Shown here: in pieces, positions 1 to 7,843 of the stretch | Position numbering within the stretch: the stretch's first letter is position 1 | How the letters are laid out: the number at the start of each line of letters is the position of its first letter | Source of the DNA: Candidatus Phycosocius bacilliformis | Lineage (GTDB): Bacteria; Pseudomonadota; Alphaproteobacteria; Caulobacterales; Aquidulcibacteraceae | Assembly (NCBI RefSeq): GCF_003112735.1 | Contig: NZ_BFBR01000012.1 | Coordinates: 1-64,000, forward strand | DNA length: 64,000 bases | Direction of reading: 5' to 3' | Program-made: the position numbers and the translations under genes | The notes under the pieces: generated by a model | What the model was told of the DNA's origin: nothing | What the model saw: only the letters and a program-made list of their open reading frames with translations | Database searches by the model: none

Positions 1-37
1 TCCCCCGACCCCTCTCCCCCTTAGGGGGCGAGGGGAG
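1..37. repeat. GC-rich inverted repeat, copy A
   Basis: The first 37 bases are the near-exact reverse complement of 1321-1352. Both have the CTCCCCTCGCCC / AGAGGGGTCGGGG pattern and differ only in the central loop. Each copy is partly self-complementary, so it can form a hairpin. The repeat may begin before the window. This short C/G-rich palindrome type is often found beside DUF559 genes, which fits the context here. Confidence 0.75.
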
Positions 38-44
38 CGCGTGG

Positions 45-1202
45 TTAGGATGGCATTTCACCGAGGAAGCCGGCGATAAGTGCTTCCGAAATTTCGAGCA
101 ACCTACCAGGTCCGGCGGTCATTTCCTCGGGGAAAACTGGGTAAAAGTCATCTTCTGGCGGCCAGCCGGAAGCACGGCCACAAAGTTCTTTTACCCTTGC
201 TCTAAGGCCGAAAGAGTCATTGAAGTTGATATAATGATAATGGCGCTTTGGTCGATCAAATCCATAGCTTCTCTCTTCTTCCTCCTTATCGACTTCGATA
301 CCCTTATCCAGCCCAATCAATGAAACGTTGGCCCGCGCAAACGCAAACCCGATAGCGTAAACCCTGAAGGCACCCTCGCAGACACGCCGTGCTCTAGCTC
401 TTTGAGTAATCTCAGCGGCTACGGAGTCGACCGGATCGTCATGCACGACTACAATACGTTTGGCATTAATGAGTAGGTGGGCTGCAAGCTCGTCGTCCAA
501 AACCTGTTCTGGCATCTCTAAAGATCCATGTGGATGAACTATCTCGATGTAATCCGACCAGACTCCCAAGTCGTTTTCGATGCCACCCCATTTCCTATCA
601 AGAATGTGCTCCAGAATACCATCATAATTGAAAGAGATCACCTTAACTTTTGACCGCACCCTACTATATTCAGCTTTTTCAATTAGAATTTGAGACCGGA
701 CCAGATTGATGAAGTGATGCACCCAATTTCGGTATTGCTTTTCTTGTGAGCCCCTAAGGATATTCACATGGCGTTCGGTGAATGTCCGGAGCGTGTACGT
801 TCGAGACTGCTTTTTCAGTTCGTATGTTTTGTGAAAAAGCGCATGGCAAATGCCAACCTTAAGCATTAGCGCCTTTGATGGATTATGCCGAATAATATCA
901 TCAATTGAGTCACCTGTTTGCAAATCTAACCAATTCGCTGCGTCATTGAGCTGCCGCATAAGCAACCTTGGATTGACATCGACCTGACTATCGCCGTTAC
1001 ACAACAAGGCATAACTAATGGGAGCGATAGCTGGTATGGAAGCGTAGTTGGAGTATTCTGCAGGAAGGTTGCTGATGCGTGCAGCTTCTTTTCGAAAATC
1101 TTCAACAATTAAATCAATTAGCTCGGCGCCTGTCGGAAGCCCAAACGGAACAGACGCGCCTGCGCCAACGATGATCACAGTGCCTTCATCGAATAAGCTC
1201 AT
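45..1202 (-). CDS. SIR2-like domain protein (possible defence gene)
   Basis: This 385-residue protein has an N-terminal dinucleotide-binding-like motif GAGAS at residues 13-17 followed by GLPTG. It also has FNYD at 191-194, HPHGS at 223-227 and GFAF at 285-288. These match, in order, the GxGxS, TNYD, HG and G-F patterns of SIR2-like domains found in bacterial NAD-consuming defence proteins. No membrane segment or partner domain is evident, and residues 300-385 are unrecognised. The coding DNA looks more A+T rich than the neighbouring housekeeping genes, which suggests acquisition. The start is the first ATG, with CTCCTTT (an SD complement) just upstream. It is divergent from the DUF559 gene and lies between two inverted repeat copies. 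The fold assignment is fairly safe; a role in immunity is inference. Confidence 0.7.
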   Translation of the reverse strand: MSLFDEGTVIIVGAGASVPFGLPTGAELIDLIVEDFRKEAARISNLPAEYSNYASIPAIAPISYALLCNGDSQVDVNPRLLMRQLNDAANWLDLQTGDSIDDIIRHNPSKALMLKVGICHALFHKTYELKKQSRTYTLRTFTERHVNILRGSQEKQYRNWVHHFINLVRSQILIEKAEYSRVRSKVKVISFNYDGILEHILDRKWGGIENDLGVWSDYIEIVHPHGSLEMPEQVLDDELAAHLLINAKRIVVVHDDPVDSVAAEITQRARARRVCEGAFRVYAIGFAFARANVSLIGLDKGIEVDKEEEERSYGFDRPKRHYHYINFNDSFGLRARVKELCGRASGWPPEDDFYPVFPEEMTAGPGRLLEISEALIAGFLGEMPS

Positions 1203-1320
1203 CTGAATCTCTCCTTTAAGATAGATTTTCTTGTCATCCTACCAAAAGGTAATGGCATTGCCCAGCGCAAAAGGGCGCGCAACTGAGGATGTTGGTGACG
1301 TGACTCTCAGCGGCTGCGGA

Positions 1321-1352
1321 CTCCCCTCGCCCTCTGGGAGAGGGGTCGGGGG
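1321..1352. repeat. GC-rich inverted repeat, copy B
   Basis: Reverse-complement partner of bases 1-37, placed 44 bases before the likely start of the DUF559 gene. Read as protein it gives an LPSPSGRG-type string, a common artefact in over-extended DUF559 annotations. For that reason I start that gene downstream of the repeat. Confidence 0.75.
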
Positions 1353-1395
1353 TGAGGGCATTTACACTCTTAAATTATCTTATAGTCTATTTATT

Positions 1396-1779
1396 ATGCC
1401 AGATGTTCCTCCACAGCTCCTGAAACGGGCACGCGCATTGCGGCAGCGTCCCACCAAGACCGAGGAAATCTTTTGGAAACGGGCTCGCAATCATCAAATC
1501 TCTGGGCTGAAGTTTCGCCGCCAGGTTCCGATCCTTGGCTATGTCGTCGATTTTGCCTGTTTGACCCATCGTTTGGTGGTTGAAATAGATGGCGGAATCC
1601 ATCACCTCCCGGAAGTCCAAGCGCGTGATCATGCCCGCGACGTCCAACTCATGGGCCGTGGTTATTACGTGATGCGATTTTCAGATCCCGCCATTTTTGA
1701 GGACTTGGAAACCGTGGTTGGTTTCATTGAGGACTTTGTACACAAGCAGTCCCTCAAAAGTGCAAAGGGAGCGCGCTAA
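1396..1779 (+). CDS. DUF559 endonuclease-like protein
   Basis: 127 residues when started at the ATG at 1396. A longer in-frame start at 1231 would translate straight through the palindromic repeat at 1321-1352 and is unlikely. The family resembles very-short-patch-repair (Vsr-like) and restriction-type nucleases. Visible hallmarks are LRQRPTKTEEIFWKRARN, then LKFRRQVPILGYVVDFAC with the catalytic-type Asp, VVEIDGGIH with Glu and Asp, and a C-terminal YYVMRFSD. This is the PD-(D/E)xK-like core of DUF559. It ends one base before the convergent deacetylase gene, with no terminator hairpin between. The biological role of DUF559 proteins is not established; nuclease activity is inferred from the fold. 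Confidence 0.85.
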   Translation: MPDVPPQLLKRARALRQRPTKTEEIFWKRARNHQISGLKFRRQVPILGYVVDFACLTHRLVVEIDGGIHHLPEVQARDHARDVQLMGRGYYVMRFSDPAIFEDLETVVGFIEDFVHKQSLKSAKGAR

Positions 1780-1780
1780 A

Positions 1781-2692
1781 TCACCCTACCAAAAAATCCG
1801 CTGCCGCATGGAATACAAAGCTGTGCCGCCGTGCGACGGCATCCACATCATGGCCATAACCGCCACCGAGAACCGTCACCAAAGGGATAGCCCGCCCCCG
1901 CACTGCCCCAATCACGCGGCGTTCGCGGGCCATCAGGCCGTGATCGGTGAGGGCCAGTTTGCCCAGGCGGTCGTCCTGATGTGGATCGACACCGGCAATG
2001 TAGAACACCAAATCTGGACGAATCTCATCCAATAATGCGGGCAAATGCTCATCCAATGCGGCAAGATAGCCCACATCTCCCGTCCCTTTTGGCAAAGCAA
2101 TGTCTAAATCCGACGGCGGCTTTTCCAAAGGCCAATTGTCGTCGCAATGCATGGAAAAGGTGAAAACGCGCGGCTCATTCTGAAAGATCACAGCGGTACC
2201 ATCGCCGTGATGGACATCCAAATCGACCACCATGATGTGGCGCACCGCCGCATCAGCCAAAAGGACAGCCGCGGCCACCGCCACATCATTGAAGACACAA
2301 AATCCTGCTCCATAGTCTGGGCGGGCATGGTGACTGCCCCCGGCGCTGTTGCAGGCAAGGCCGTGAGCCAAGGCATAGCGAGCCGCCAGTAAGGTGCCCG
2401 CCGTTGCCAGACGGGCACGCAGGACGACCCGCTCGGTCAACTCAAAGCCAATCCGGCGCGCGGCTTGGGCGGGCAAGCTCCGGGTCAAGACCGCATCGAC
2501 ATAGTCAGGGCTGTGGGCCGCGATCAGAGCCGAACGGTCAATAGGTTCAGGCGTGATAAACCCATACGGCACCAGACCATCTTGGATGAGTACCTCAGCC
2601 AAACGGGCAAACTTCTGCATCGGAAACCGATGGCCGTCAGGTGTATCGGCGGTATAGTCGCGGTGATGAATGATCGGCAGAACGGAGGTCAC
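1781..2692 (-). CDS. Histone deacetylase family protein
   Basis: Zinc-dependent deacetylase/amidohydrolase of the arginase-deacetylase fold. Numbering from the GTG start at 2692 (303 residues), the paired catalytic histidines are HH 121-122 in GGSHHARPDYG. The zinc-binding DLDVHHGDG lies at 157-165, the second zinc aspartate is in GVDPHQDDRLG at about 234-244, and GGGYG is at about 277-280. The open frame extends upstream into pyrD, but residues before VTSVLPIIHH do not resemble the family. GTG at 2692 lies 10 bases after the pyrD stop and is preceded by TGAGGGG. Bacterial members act on acetylated small molecules (polyamines, acetoin-related substrates) or proteins; the substrate here is unknown. 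It is last in the purQ-DUF952-pyrD run. Confidence 0.9.
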   Translation of the reverse strand: MTSVLPIIHHRDYTADTPDGHRFPMQKFARLAEVLIQDGLVPYGFITPEPIDRSALIAAHSPDYVDAVLTRSLPAQAARRIGFELTERVVLRARLATAGTLLAARYALAHGLACNSAGGSHHARPDYGAGFCVFNDVAVAAAVLLADAAVRHIMVVDLDVHHGDGTAVIFQNEPRVFTFSMHCDDNWPLEKPPSDLDIALPKGTGDVGYLAALDEHLPALLDEIRPDLVFYIAGVDPHQDDRLGKLALTDHGLMARERRVIGAVRGRAIPLVTVLGGGYGHDVDAVARRHSFVFHAAADFLVG

Positions 2693-2702
2693 GCTGCGCC
2701 CC

Positions 2703-3710
2703 TCATCCGGTTTTGAGCCCGTCCTTGATGCGCTGAACCAGACCTGGGCCCTCATAGACCAAGGCGGTGTAAAGCTGGATCGCGTCGGCACCAGCCTCGA
2801 ATTTGGCCTGTGCATCGGCCGCCGAGGCAATGCCCCCCACGCCGATGAGCGGCATGGCCCCATCGAGAGCTTGTTTGAACGCCCCCAATAGGCGTGTGGA
2901 TTTGGCAAATACAGGGCGTCCCGACAAGCCACCCTGTTCGCTGCGGTGGCGGCCCTGCAAACTGTCAGGTCGATCAATTGTGGTGTTGGATACAATCAGG
3001 GCGTCAATCTTCTGGGCGCGGGCGGTCTCGGCAATGGCAAGAACTTCGCCATCATCAAGGTCGGGGGCCACTTTGAGGAATATCGGGCGATGACCATGGG
3101 TGCGTGTCTGCTGATCTGCCATCACCATAACCTGGCCCAAAAGCTCTTCGAGTGCAGCACGGGTCTGCAAGGCGCGGAGGCCCGGTGTGTTGGGTGAGGA
3201 GATATTGATGGTGATATAAGCAGCATGCAGCCAGACCCGGCGCACGCCTTCACAATAATCCCCAATCCGGTTTTCACTGTCCTTATTGGCCCCGATATTG
3301 GCCCCCACCACGCCGGGCTTGTGGGCGCGGGCGCGCAGACGGTTCACAAAGGCCTCCAAACCCTCATTATTGAAACCCATGCGATTAATGACGGCGTGGT
3401 CTTCCGGCAGGCGGAACAGGCGAGGTTTGGGATTGCCCGTTTGGGGACGCGGCGTCACGGTCCCGCATTCGACAAAGCCAAATCCTGCCGCCAGCATGGC
3501 GTCAGGCACTTCGGCATTTTTATCAAAGCCTGCTGCCAAACCGATGCGATTGGGCAAGGTCAGGCCCGCCAGCTGAATAGCATCTTCCGGCCGATCCGGG
3601 GCAGCCTTGGGTCCTAAACCTGCTTTAAGGGCAGCAATGGTAGCTCGATGCGCGGCTTCAGCCGGCAAGAGGCGCAGAACGGCTGTTGCAGGGGCGTGAA
3701 AATCCATCAT
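2703..3710 (-). CDS. pyrD: Dihydroorotate dehydrogenase (quinone), class 2
   Basis: Fourth step of de novo pyrimidine synthesis: FMN-dependent oxidation of dihydroorotate to orotate at the inner membrane, with electrons passed to quinone. The 335-residue product starts MMDFHAP with an N-terminal helical extension typical of class 2 enzymes. It carries GLAAGFDKNAE, the substrate-binding NRMGFNN, NISSPNTPGLR with the catalytic serine, KVAPD, SNTT and the FMN-phosphate site GVGGI near the end. The ATG at 3710 overlaps the DUF952 stop as ATGA, which decides the start over an in-frame start 55 codons upstream. Translational coupling with DUF952 is likely. Confidence 0.97.
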   Translation of the reverse strand: MMDFHAPATAVLRLLPAEAAHRATIAALKAGLGPKAAPDRPEDAIQLAGLTLPNRIGLAAGFDKNAEVPDAMLAAGFGFVECGTVTPRPQTGNPKPRLFRLPEDHAVINRMGFNNEGLEAFVNRLRARAHKPGVVGANIGANKDSENRIGDYCEGVRRVWLHAAYITINISSPNTPGLRALQTRAALEELLGQVMVMADQQTRTHGHRPIFLKVAPDLDDGEVLAIAETARAQKIDALIVSNTTIDRPDSLQGRHRSEQGGLSGRPVFAKSTRLLGAFKQALDGAMPLIGVGGIASAADAQAKFEAGADAIQLYTALVYEGPGLVQRIKDGLKTG

Positions 3711-4054
3711 GGGAACGTCTCGGCCAGCACGTGGCTCCCTGTTGCTGAGACCGGCACGACAAGGGTCTCTACCACCGCGTGCATCGGCAGAGGGCCATAA
3801 ACATGGGGGAAGAGCGCGCCCCCGCGGGAGGCTTCCCAGCGCACATGATCGCCCAAGACAGACAGGTCGATGCACGCCAAAATCAACTCACCTTGGCCCG
3901 CAAACCATTTGGTCAGGGTTTCGCGCACTTGCTCCTTGGCAGACAAATGGATGAAGCCATCTGTGCGATCAAGCGGAGAGCCCAGATAGGTGCCTGCTGC
4001 GACGGCGTCGGCCCATGCCTGTGGGCTTTCAATTTTATAGGCGAAGCGGTCCAT
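3707..4054 (-). CDS. DUF952 domain protein
   Basis: A compact 115-residue cytosolic protein of the DUF952 family, with the hallmark DGFIHLSAKEQVRET near residues 33-48 and a C-terminal half rich in aromatic and hydrophobic residues (FPHVYGPLPM). DUF952 proteins are fold-related to ADP-ribosyl/glutathione-S-transferase-like small domains, but no enzymatic role is established. It sits 48 bases after purQ and overlaps pyrD by four bases, so it is probably co-transcribed with nucleotide synthesis genes. Confidence 0.85.
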   Translation of the reverse strand: MDRFAYKIESPQAWADAVAAGTYLGSPLDRTDGFIHLSAKEQVRETLTKWFAGQGELILACIDLSVLGDHVRWEASRGGALFPHVYGPLPMHAVVETLVVPVSATGSHVLAETFP

Positions 4055-4102
4055 CTTGATCCATCACAGCATCTATCCTTGGCTCAAAAGCTGCAACCAG
4101 CC

Positions 4103-4762
4103 TCAGGCTGCCAGCAGGCTTTGGAACACGCGCGCACCGTCTGCGCTGCCAAGCTCTGCCTCAAAGGCGCGATCAGGATGGGGCATCAGGCCCATAATCC
4201 GCCCGGTTGGATCGACAATGCCAGCAATCCGGCGTTGAGAACCATTGACTTCTTGGCGATAGCGGAAGGCGATGCGGTTTTCCTGCTCCAAGGCATCCAG
4301 AACGGCATCCTCGGCAAAATAATTGCCTTCACCATTGCCCACCGTCATCACCACATCCTCACCCTCGCTGAAGGCGCGGGTGAAAGGCGTGTCGTTATTG
4401 GTGACTTCGAGCGCCACGGGCTTGCAAACATATTTCAAGCTGGCATTGCGCAACAAAGCACCGGGTAGAAGACCGGCCTCGCACAAGACCTGAAAGCCAT
4501 TGCAAATGCCCAGAACCGGCACACCCGCCTTGGCAGCATCCACCACCGCGCGCGTGACGGGTGAGAGGGCGGCCATGGCGCCACATCGCAGATAGTCGCC
4601 ATAGGAAAAGCCCCCCGGCAGGACGATGAGATCAAGCCCTTCGGGTAAAGTGGTTTCCTTGTGCCAAACCATGGACACATCGGCCCCGACACTGCGCTCA
4701 AGGGCGACTTTGCAATCGCGATCACAATTGGAACCGGGATAGATGATGACGGCTGCTTTCAT
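4103..4762 (-). CDS. purQ: Phosphoribosylformylglycinamidine synthase subunit PurQ
   Basis: Glutaminase subunit of the PurSQL complex in purine synthesis; it supplies ammonia for converting FGAR to FGAM. Numbering from ATG 4762 (219 residues, the usual length), the class I amidotransferase nucleophile is C87 in GICNGFQ. The oxyanion region is [12 protein letters not shown], and the catalytic His is H195 in MPHPDRA. Most homologues have HPE here, so HPD is a conservative oddity. The start follows a GGCGAGGG ribosome site; the open frame upstream of it has no family similarity. purS and purL are not in the window. It is divergent from the DUF547 operon. Confidence 0.96.
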   Translation of the reverse strand: MKAAVIIYPGSNCDRDCKVALERSVGADVSMVWHKETTLPEGLDLIVLPGGFSYGDYLRCGAMAALSPVTRAVVDAAKAGVPVLGICNGFQVLCEAGLLPGALLRNASLKYVCKPVALEVTNNDTPFTRAFSEGEDVVMTVGNGEGNYFAEDAVLDALEQENRIAFRYRQEVNGSQRRIAGIVDPTGRIMGLMPHPDRAFEAELGSADGARVFQSLLAA

Positions 4763-4883
4763 ACCCTCGCCCCTACGCGGTTTTTCGGCCAAGGTGAAGA
4801 CCGGGACGGATACTCGTGCAGCAATCGTGCAACCGTCCTGCAGCAAGCGGCGTAAGAGGAACATTGGCAAGATTGGAGATGCC

Positions 4884-5669
4884 GTGATTTCACGCAGACG
4901 CCTGATGATCGGAAGTGCAGTTCTGATGACGATACCACCGCGCGATGCAGATGCCACAGGCAGATCCGCCAATGCCCAATGGGATGACTTGCTCGCCCGC
5001 TATGTTCGCCCGGACCCGCAAGGCCTACACCGTGTCAATTATGCGGCGTGGAAGGCCAATGTGGCTGATCGGCAAGCCTTAGATCAATTGATTGGTGGGC
5101 TTTCCGGCCAGAAAATCTCCAGTTTGTCTCGGCCAGCCCAATTTGCGACGTGGGCCAATCTCTACAATGCCATCACCATTCAAGTCGTGCTGAGCCGGTT
5201 TCCAGTCCGCTCAATCCGCGACATCAAGCCCAATGTACTCGCCATCGGGCCGTGGAAAGAACCCCGTGTGACGGTGGAAGGCAAACGTCTGTCGCTGGAT
5301 GACATCGAACATGGAATATTGCGCAAACAATGGTCGGATCCTCGGGTCCATTATGCGGTCAATTGTGCCTCGGTCGGCTGTCCTAATCTACCCCGACGCG
5401 GTTGGCGCGCAGAGACTTTGGACGCCGATCTGGACGCTGCAGCCCGCGCCTTCATCAATTCCCCACGCGGGGTGCGGGTCGTTGGGCCACAGAAACTGCG
5501 TGTGTCGTCAATTTATCAGTGGTTCAAAACCGATTTCGGGAATAATGAGGCAGGTATTCTTTCTCACCTGCGCCGTTATGCGGCCAGCAAACTTTTGGCC
5601 GACATGACCAATGCCCGCATCGTGGGTGATGATTATGACTGGTCCATCAATGCGACGACTGGATCGTGA
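4884..5669 (+). CDS. DUF547 domain protein with Tat-like signal
   Basis: A 261-residue protein from GTG 4884, preceded by GGAG at 4875-4878. The N-terminus reads [15 protein letters not shown] with a twin-arginine-like SRRRL followed by a hydrophobic segment, so export through Tat is plausible. The body has DUF547 landmarks: [41 protein letters not shown] with two cysteines, and a late WF...DF. DUF547 has a papain-like/transglutaminase-related appearance, but function is unproven. The stop overlaps the next start (GTGA). Co-occurrence with a TVP38 protein and an FAD disulfide-reductase-like enzyme is a recurrent arrangement. Confidence 0.85.
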   Translation: MISRRRLMIGSAVLMTIPPRDADATGRSANAQWDDLLARYVRPDPQGLHRVNYAAWKANVADRQALDQLIGGLSGQKISSLSRPAQFATWANLYNAITIQVVLSRFPVRSIRDIKPNVLAIGPWKEPRVTVEGKRLSLDDIEHGILRKQWSDPRVHYAVNCASVGCPNLPRRGWRAETLDADLDAAARAFINSPRGVRVVGPQKLRVSSIYQWFKTDFGNNEAGILSHLRRYAASKLLADMTNARIVGDDYDWSINATTGS

Positions 5670-6400
5670 CAATGAAATCCTTGCAACGCTTTGGTCCGCT
5701 GATCCTGATCGGCCTTGGCCTGATCACCGCCATTTCCATGGGCTGGCACAAATATCTCTCCTTTGATGTCCTTGCCCAACAAAGTGCCTATTTGCACGAT
5801 CTGGTTCTCACCCGGCCATTGGTTGTGATCGGGGCCTATGTCGGCATCTATATTCTGGCCACCACCATCGCTCTGCCCGGTGCCATTTGGATTACCATTG
5901 CTGGTGGCTTTCTATTCGGCCCCCTCTTTGGTCCGGTGTTCGGCCCGATTATGGCCACGGCGCTCGCCTCAACCTCGGCCACCATCGGGGCGACATTCTT
6001 GTTTATGGCAACCCAATCGGCGCTGGGTGGTGGGTTGCGTGCGCGCGCGGGTGGCTTGATCGACCGGTTGGAAAAGGGCTTTCAGGAAAATGCGTTCGGC
6101 TATCTGCTGACCCTACGGCTTTTGCCCGTCGCGCCTTTCTTTGGCATCAATCTGGCAGCAGGCTTTTTGGGTGTTCCATTGCGCACCTTTGTGCTGGCCA
6201 CGGCCATCGGCATTCTGCCCGGCTGTTATGTCTATGCGTCACTTGGCAATGGGATTGAGCATCTGATCTCTCAAGGCCAGACCCCCAATTTGAAAATCAT
6301 CTATAATCCTGAAGTTCTGGGGCCTTTGGTTGGCTTAGCACTATTGGCACTTTTGCCAACCGCCTGGAAATTCATTCAAGCCAGACGGAAAGCCGCATGA
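5666..6400 (+). CDS. TVP38/TMEM64 (DedA-like) inner membrane protein
   Basis: 244 residues with about six hydrophobic segments. The family core GGFLFGPLFGPVFGPIMATALASTSATIGATFLF is followed by the conserved re-entrant region FAYLLTLRLLPVAPFFGINLAAGFLGV. DedA/TVP38 proteins are membrane transporters or scramblase-like proteins; the exact substrate is unknown. The start is GTG 5666 overlapping the DUF547 stop, with an in-frame ATG two codons later as an alternative. The stop overlaps the ATG of the FAD enzyme as ATGA, so the three genes are one operon. Confidence 0.9.
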   Translation: MTMKSLQRFGPLILIGLGLITAISMGWHKYLSFDVLAQQSAYLHDLVLTRPLVVIGAYVGIYILATTIALPGAIWITIAGGFLFGPLFGPVFGPIMATALASTSATIGATFLFMATQSALGGGLRARAGGLIDRLEKGFQENAFGYLLTLRLLPVAPFFGINLAAGFLGVPLRTFVLATAIGILPGCYVYASLGNGIEHLISQGQTPNLKIIYNPEVLGPLVGLALLALLPTAWKFIQARRKAA

Positions 6401-7821
6401 GCCAGCGCCAACTCACTGTCGATATCTGTGTGCTGGGAGCCGGTGCCGGGGGCTTGTCAGTTGCCGCTGGGGCCGCCCAATTGGGCCTGTCGGTTGTGCT
6501 CTATGAAGAAGCCGATATGGGTGGGGATTGCCTCAACACTGGCTGTGTGCCCTCTAAAGCTCTGATTGCTGCGGCGAAAACTGTCCATGCCATGGCCCAT
6601 GCCAGTCGCTATGGCATTGAGAATGTCAGTGCTAAAGTCAATTGGAACCAAGTGCGCGGCCATATTGGTGGGGTGATTGAGACCATCGCCCCGATCGACA
6701 GCCAAGAGCGTTTTGAAGGCTTGGGCTGTATCGTTCTGCGCGAGCATGCCCGCTTTACCGGCCCCGATACGGTCGAGAGTGCCACGGCGGTGGTCAAGGC
6801 GCAGAAATTTGTTATCGCCACCGGTGCGACAGCGGCCGTACCGCCAATTCCTGGCCTCGCAGAGACCCCGTTTCTGACCAATGAAACCGTTTTTGCCCAA
6901 GATGATCTGCCCGACAGCTTGATTGTGCTGGGCGGTGGAGTGATTGGGGTTGAACTGGGTCAAGCCTTTGCACGGCTTGGCTGCAAAGTCTCATTGATCG
7001 AAGCCTTTTCCTTGCTGGGGGGTCAGGAAGAAGACGCGGTGGCCTGTGTCAGGGACAGTCTGAACCGCGATGGCGTCACTGTGATCGAGGGTGCCAAGGC
7101 CGTCGGCGTAACGGGCAGTTCAACCGAGGTATCGGTGAGCCTTGAGGATGGCCGGGTGATTAAGGCCCAGCGTCTCTTGGTCGCGGTTGGGCGTGCTGCC
7201 CGAGTCGATAATCTTGGCCTTGAGAAGGCCAAGATCGCCTTTACACGCAAGGGCGTGACCACCGACCATCGCCTGCGTAGCACAACCAATCCCCGTGTCT
7301 GGGCTGTCGGCGATGTGGCAGGCAAACAGCAATTGACCCACGCAGCAGGCTTCCACGCAAGCGTCTTCATTCGTAATGCCGTCTTCAAAGCCCCGGCGAC
7401 CGCTGAGGTCGGCCATATGCCAGCCGTTGCTTATTGTGATCCGGAATTTGCCCGCATCGGTCTGAGTGAAGCCGAAGCCCGCAAGCAATTCGGCTCGGCT
7501 GTTACGGTAACGCAGGTGCCTTTCCACGATAATGATCGGGCTCAGGCTGAACGGGCCACAGCCGGCTTTTGCAAGCTTGTCGTCGGAAAAGGCGGCAAAA
7601 TTCTGGGTGCCACAATTGTCGGTGAAGGGGCTGGTGAAGCCATCCAGCTGGTCGGGCTTGCGATGGCCAACAAACTGGGGGTCGGGGCGATCACGGCAAT
7701 GATTGCGCCTTATCCAACGCGCGGGGAAATCGTCAAACGTGCTGCGGGTGCCTATTACACCCCAACCTTATTCTCTGATCGCACCCGCGCGCTGGTTAAA
7801 TTCTTGAAACTGCTGGGCTGA
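6397..7821 (+). CDS. FAD-dependent pyridine nucleotide-disulfide oxidoreductase (mercuric reductase-like)
   Basis: 474 residues in the class I disulfide reductase family. The N-terminal FAD site is LGAGAGGLSVA, the redox-active pair is C45/C50 in GGDCLNTGCVPSK, the NAD(P) site is VLGGGVIGVELG, and VWAVGDV is the second FAD motif. A C-terminal dimerisation domain follows. The His-Pro-Thr...Glu of lipoamide dehydrogenase is replaced by APYPTRGE. The catalytic His is therefore absent and the enzyme is not a normal lipoamide dehydrogenase. Homologues next to TVP38 genes are often labelled mercuric reductase, but there is no merR/merT or extra C-terminal cysteine pair. The substrate is unknown. 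Confidence 0.88.
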   Translation: MSQRQLTVDICVLGAGAGGLSVAAGAAQLGLSVVLYEEADMGGDCLNTGCVPSKALIAAAKTVHAMAHASRYGIENVSAKVNWNQVRGHIGGVIETIAPIDSQERFEGLGCIVLREHARFTGPDTVESATAVVKAQKFVIATGATAAVPPIPGLAETPFLTNETVFAQDDLPDSLIVLGGGVIGVELGQAFARLGCKVSLIEAFSLLGGQEEDAVACVRDSLNRDGVTVIEGAKAVGVTGSSTEVSVSLEDGRVIKAQRLLVAVGRAARVDNLGLEKAKIAFTRKGVTTDHRLRSTTNPRVWAVGDVAGKQQLTHAAGFHASVFIRNAVFKAPATAEVGHMPAVAYCDPEFARIGLSEAEARKQFGSAVTVTQVPFHDNDRAQAERATAGFCKLVVGKGGKILGATIVGEGAGEAIQLVGLAMANKLGVGAITAMIAPYPTRGEIVKRAAGAYYTPTLFSDRTRALVKFLKLLG

Positions 7822-7836
7822 GCCAGCAGTTTCAAG
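7803..7836. terminator. 14-bp perfect stem-loop between convergent genes
   Basis: CTTGAAACTGCTGG at 7803-7816 pairs perfectly with 7823-7836 around a 6-base loop that includes the stop codon of the FAD enzyme. It lies between convergent genes (stops at 7821 and 7844). No long T tract follows on either side, so it is a likely bidirectional or mRNA-protecting structure rather than a textbook terminator. Confidence 0.6.
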
Positions 7837-7843
7837 CACCATC

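Noticed and set aside
1231-1395. N-terminal extension of the DUF559 frame
   Set aside because: It translates the GC-rich repeat (LPSPSGRG string) and is not part of the family; ATG 1396 is better.
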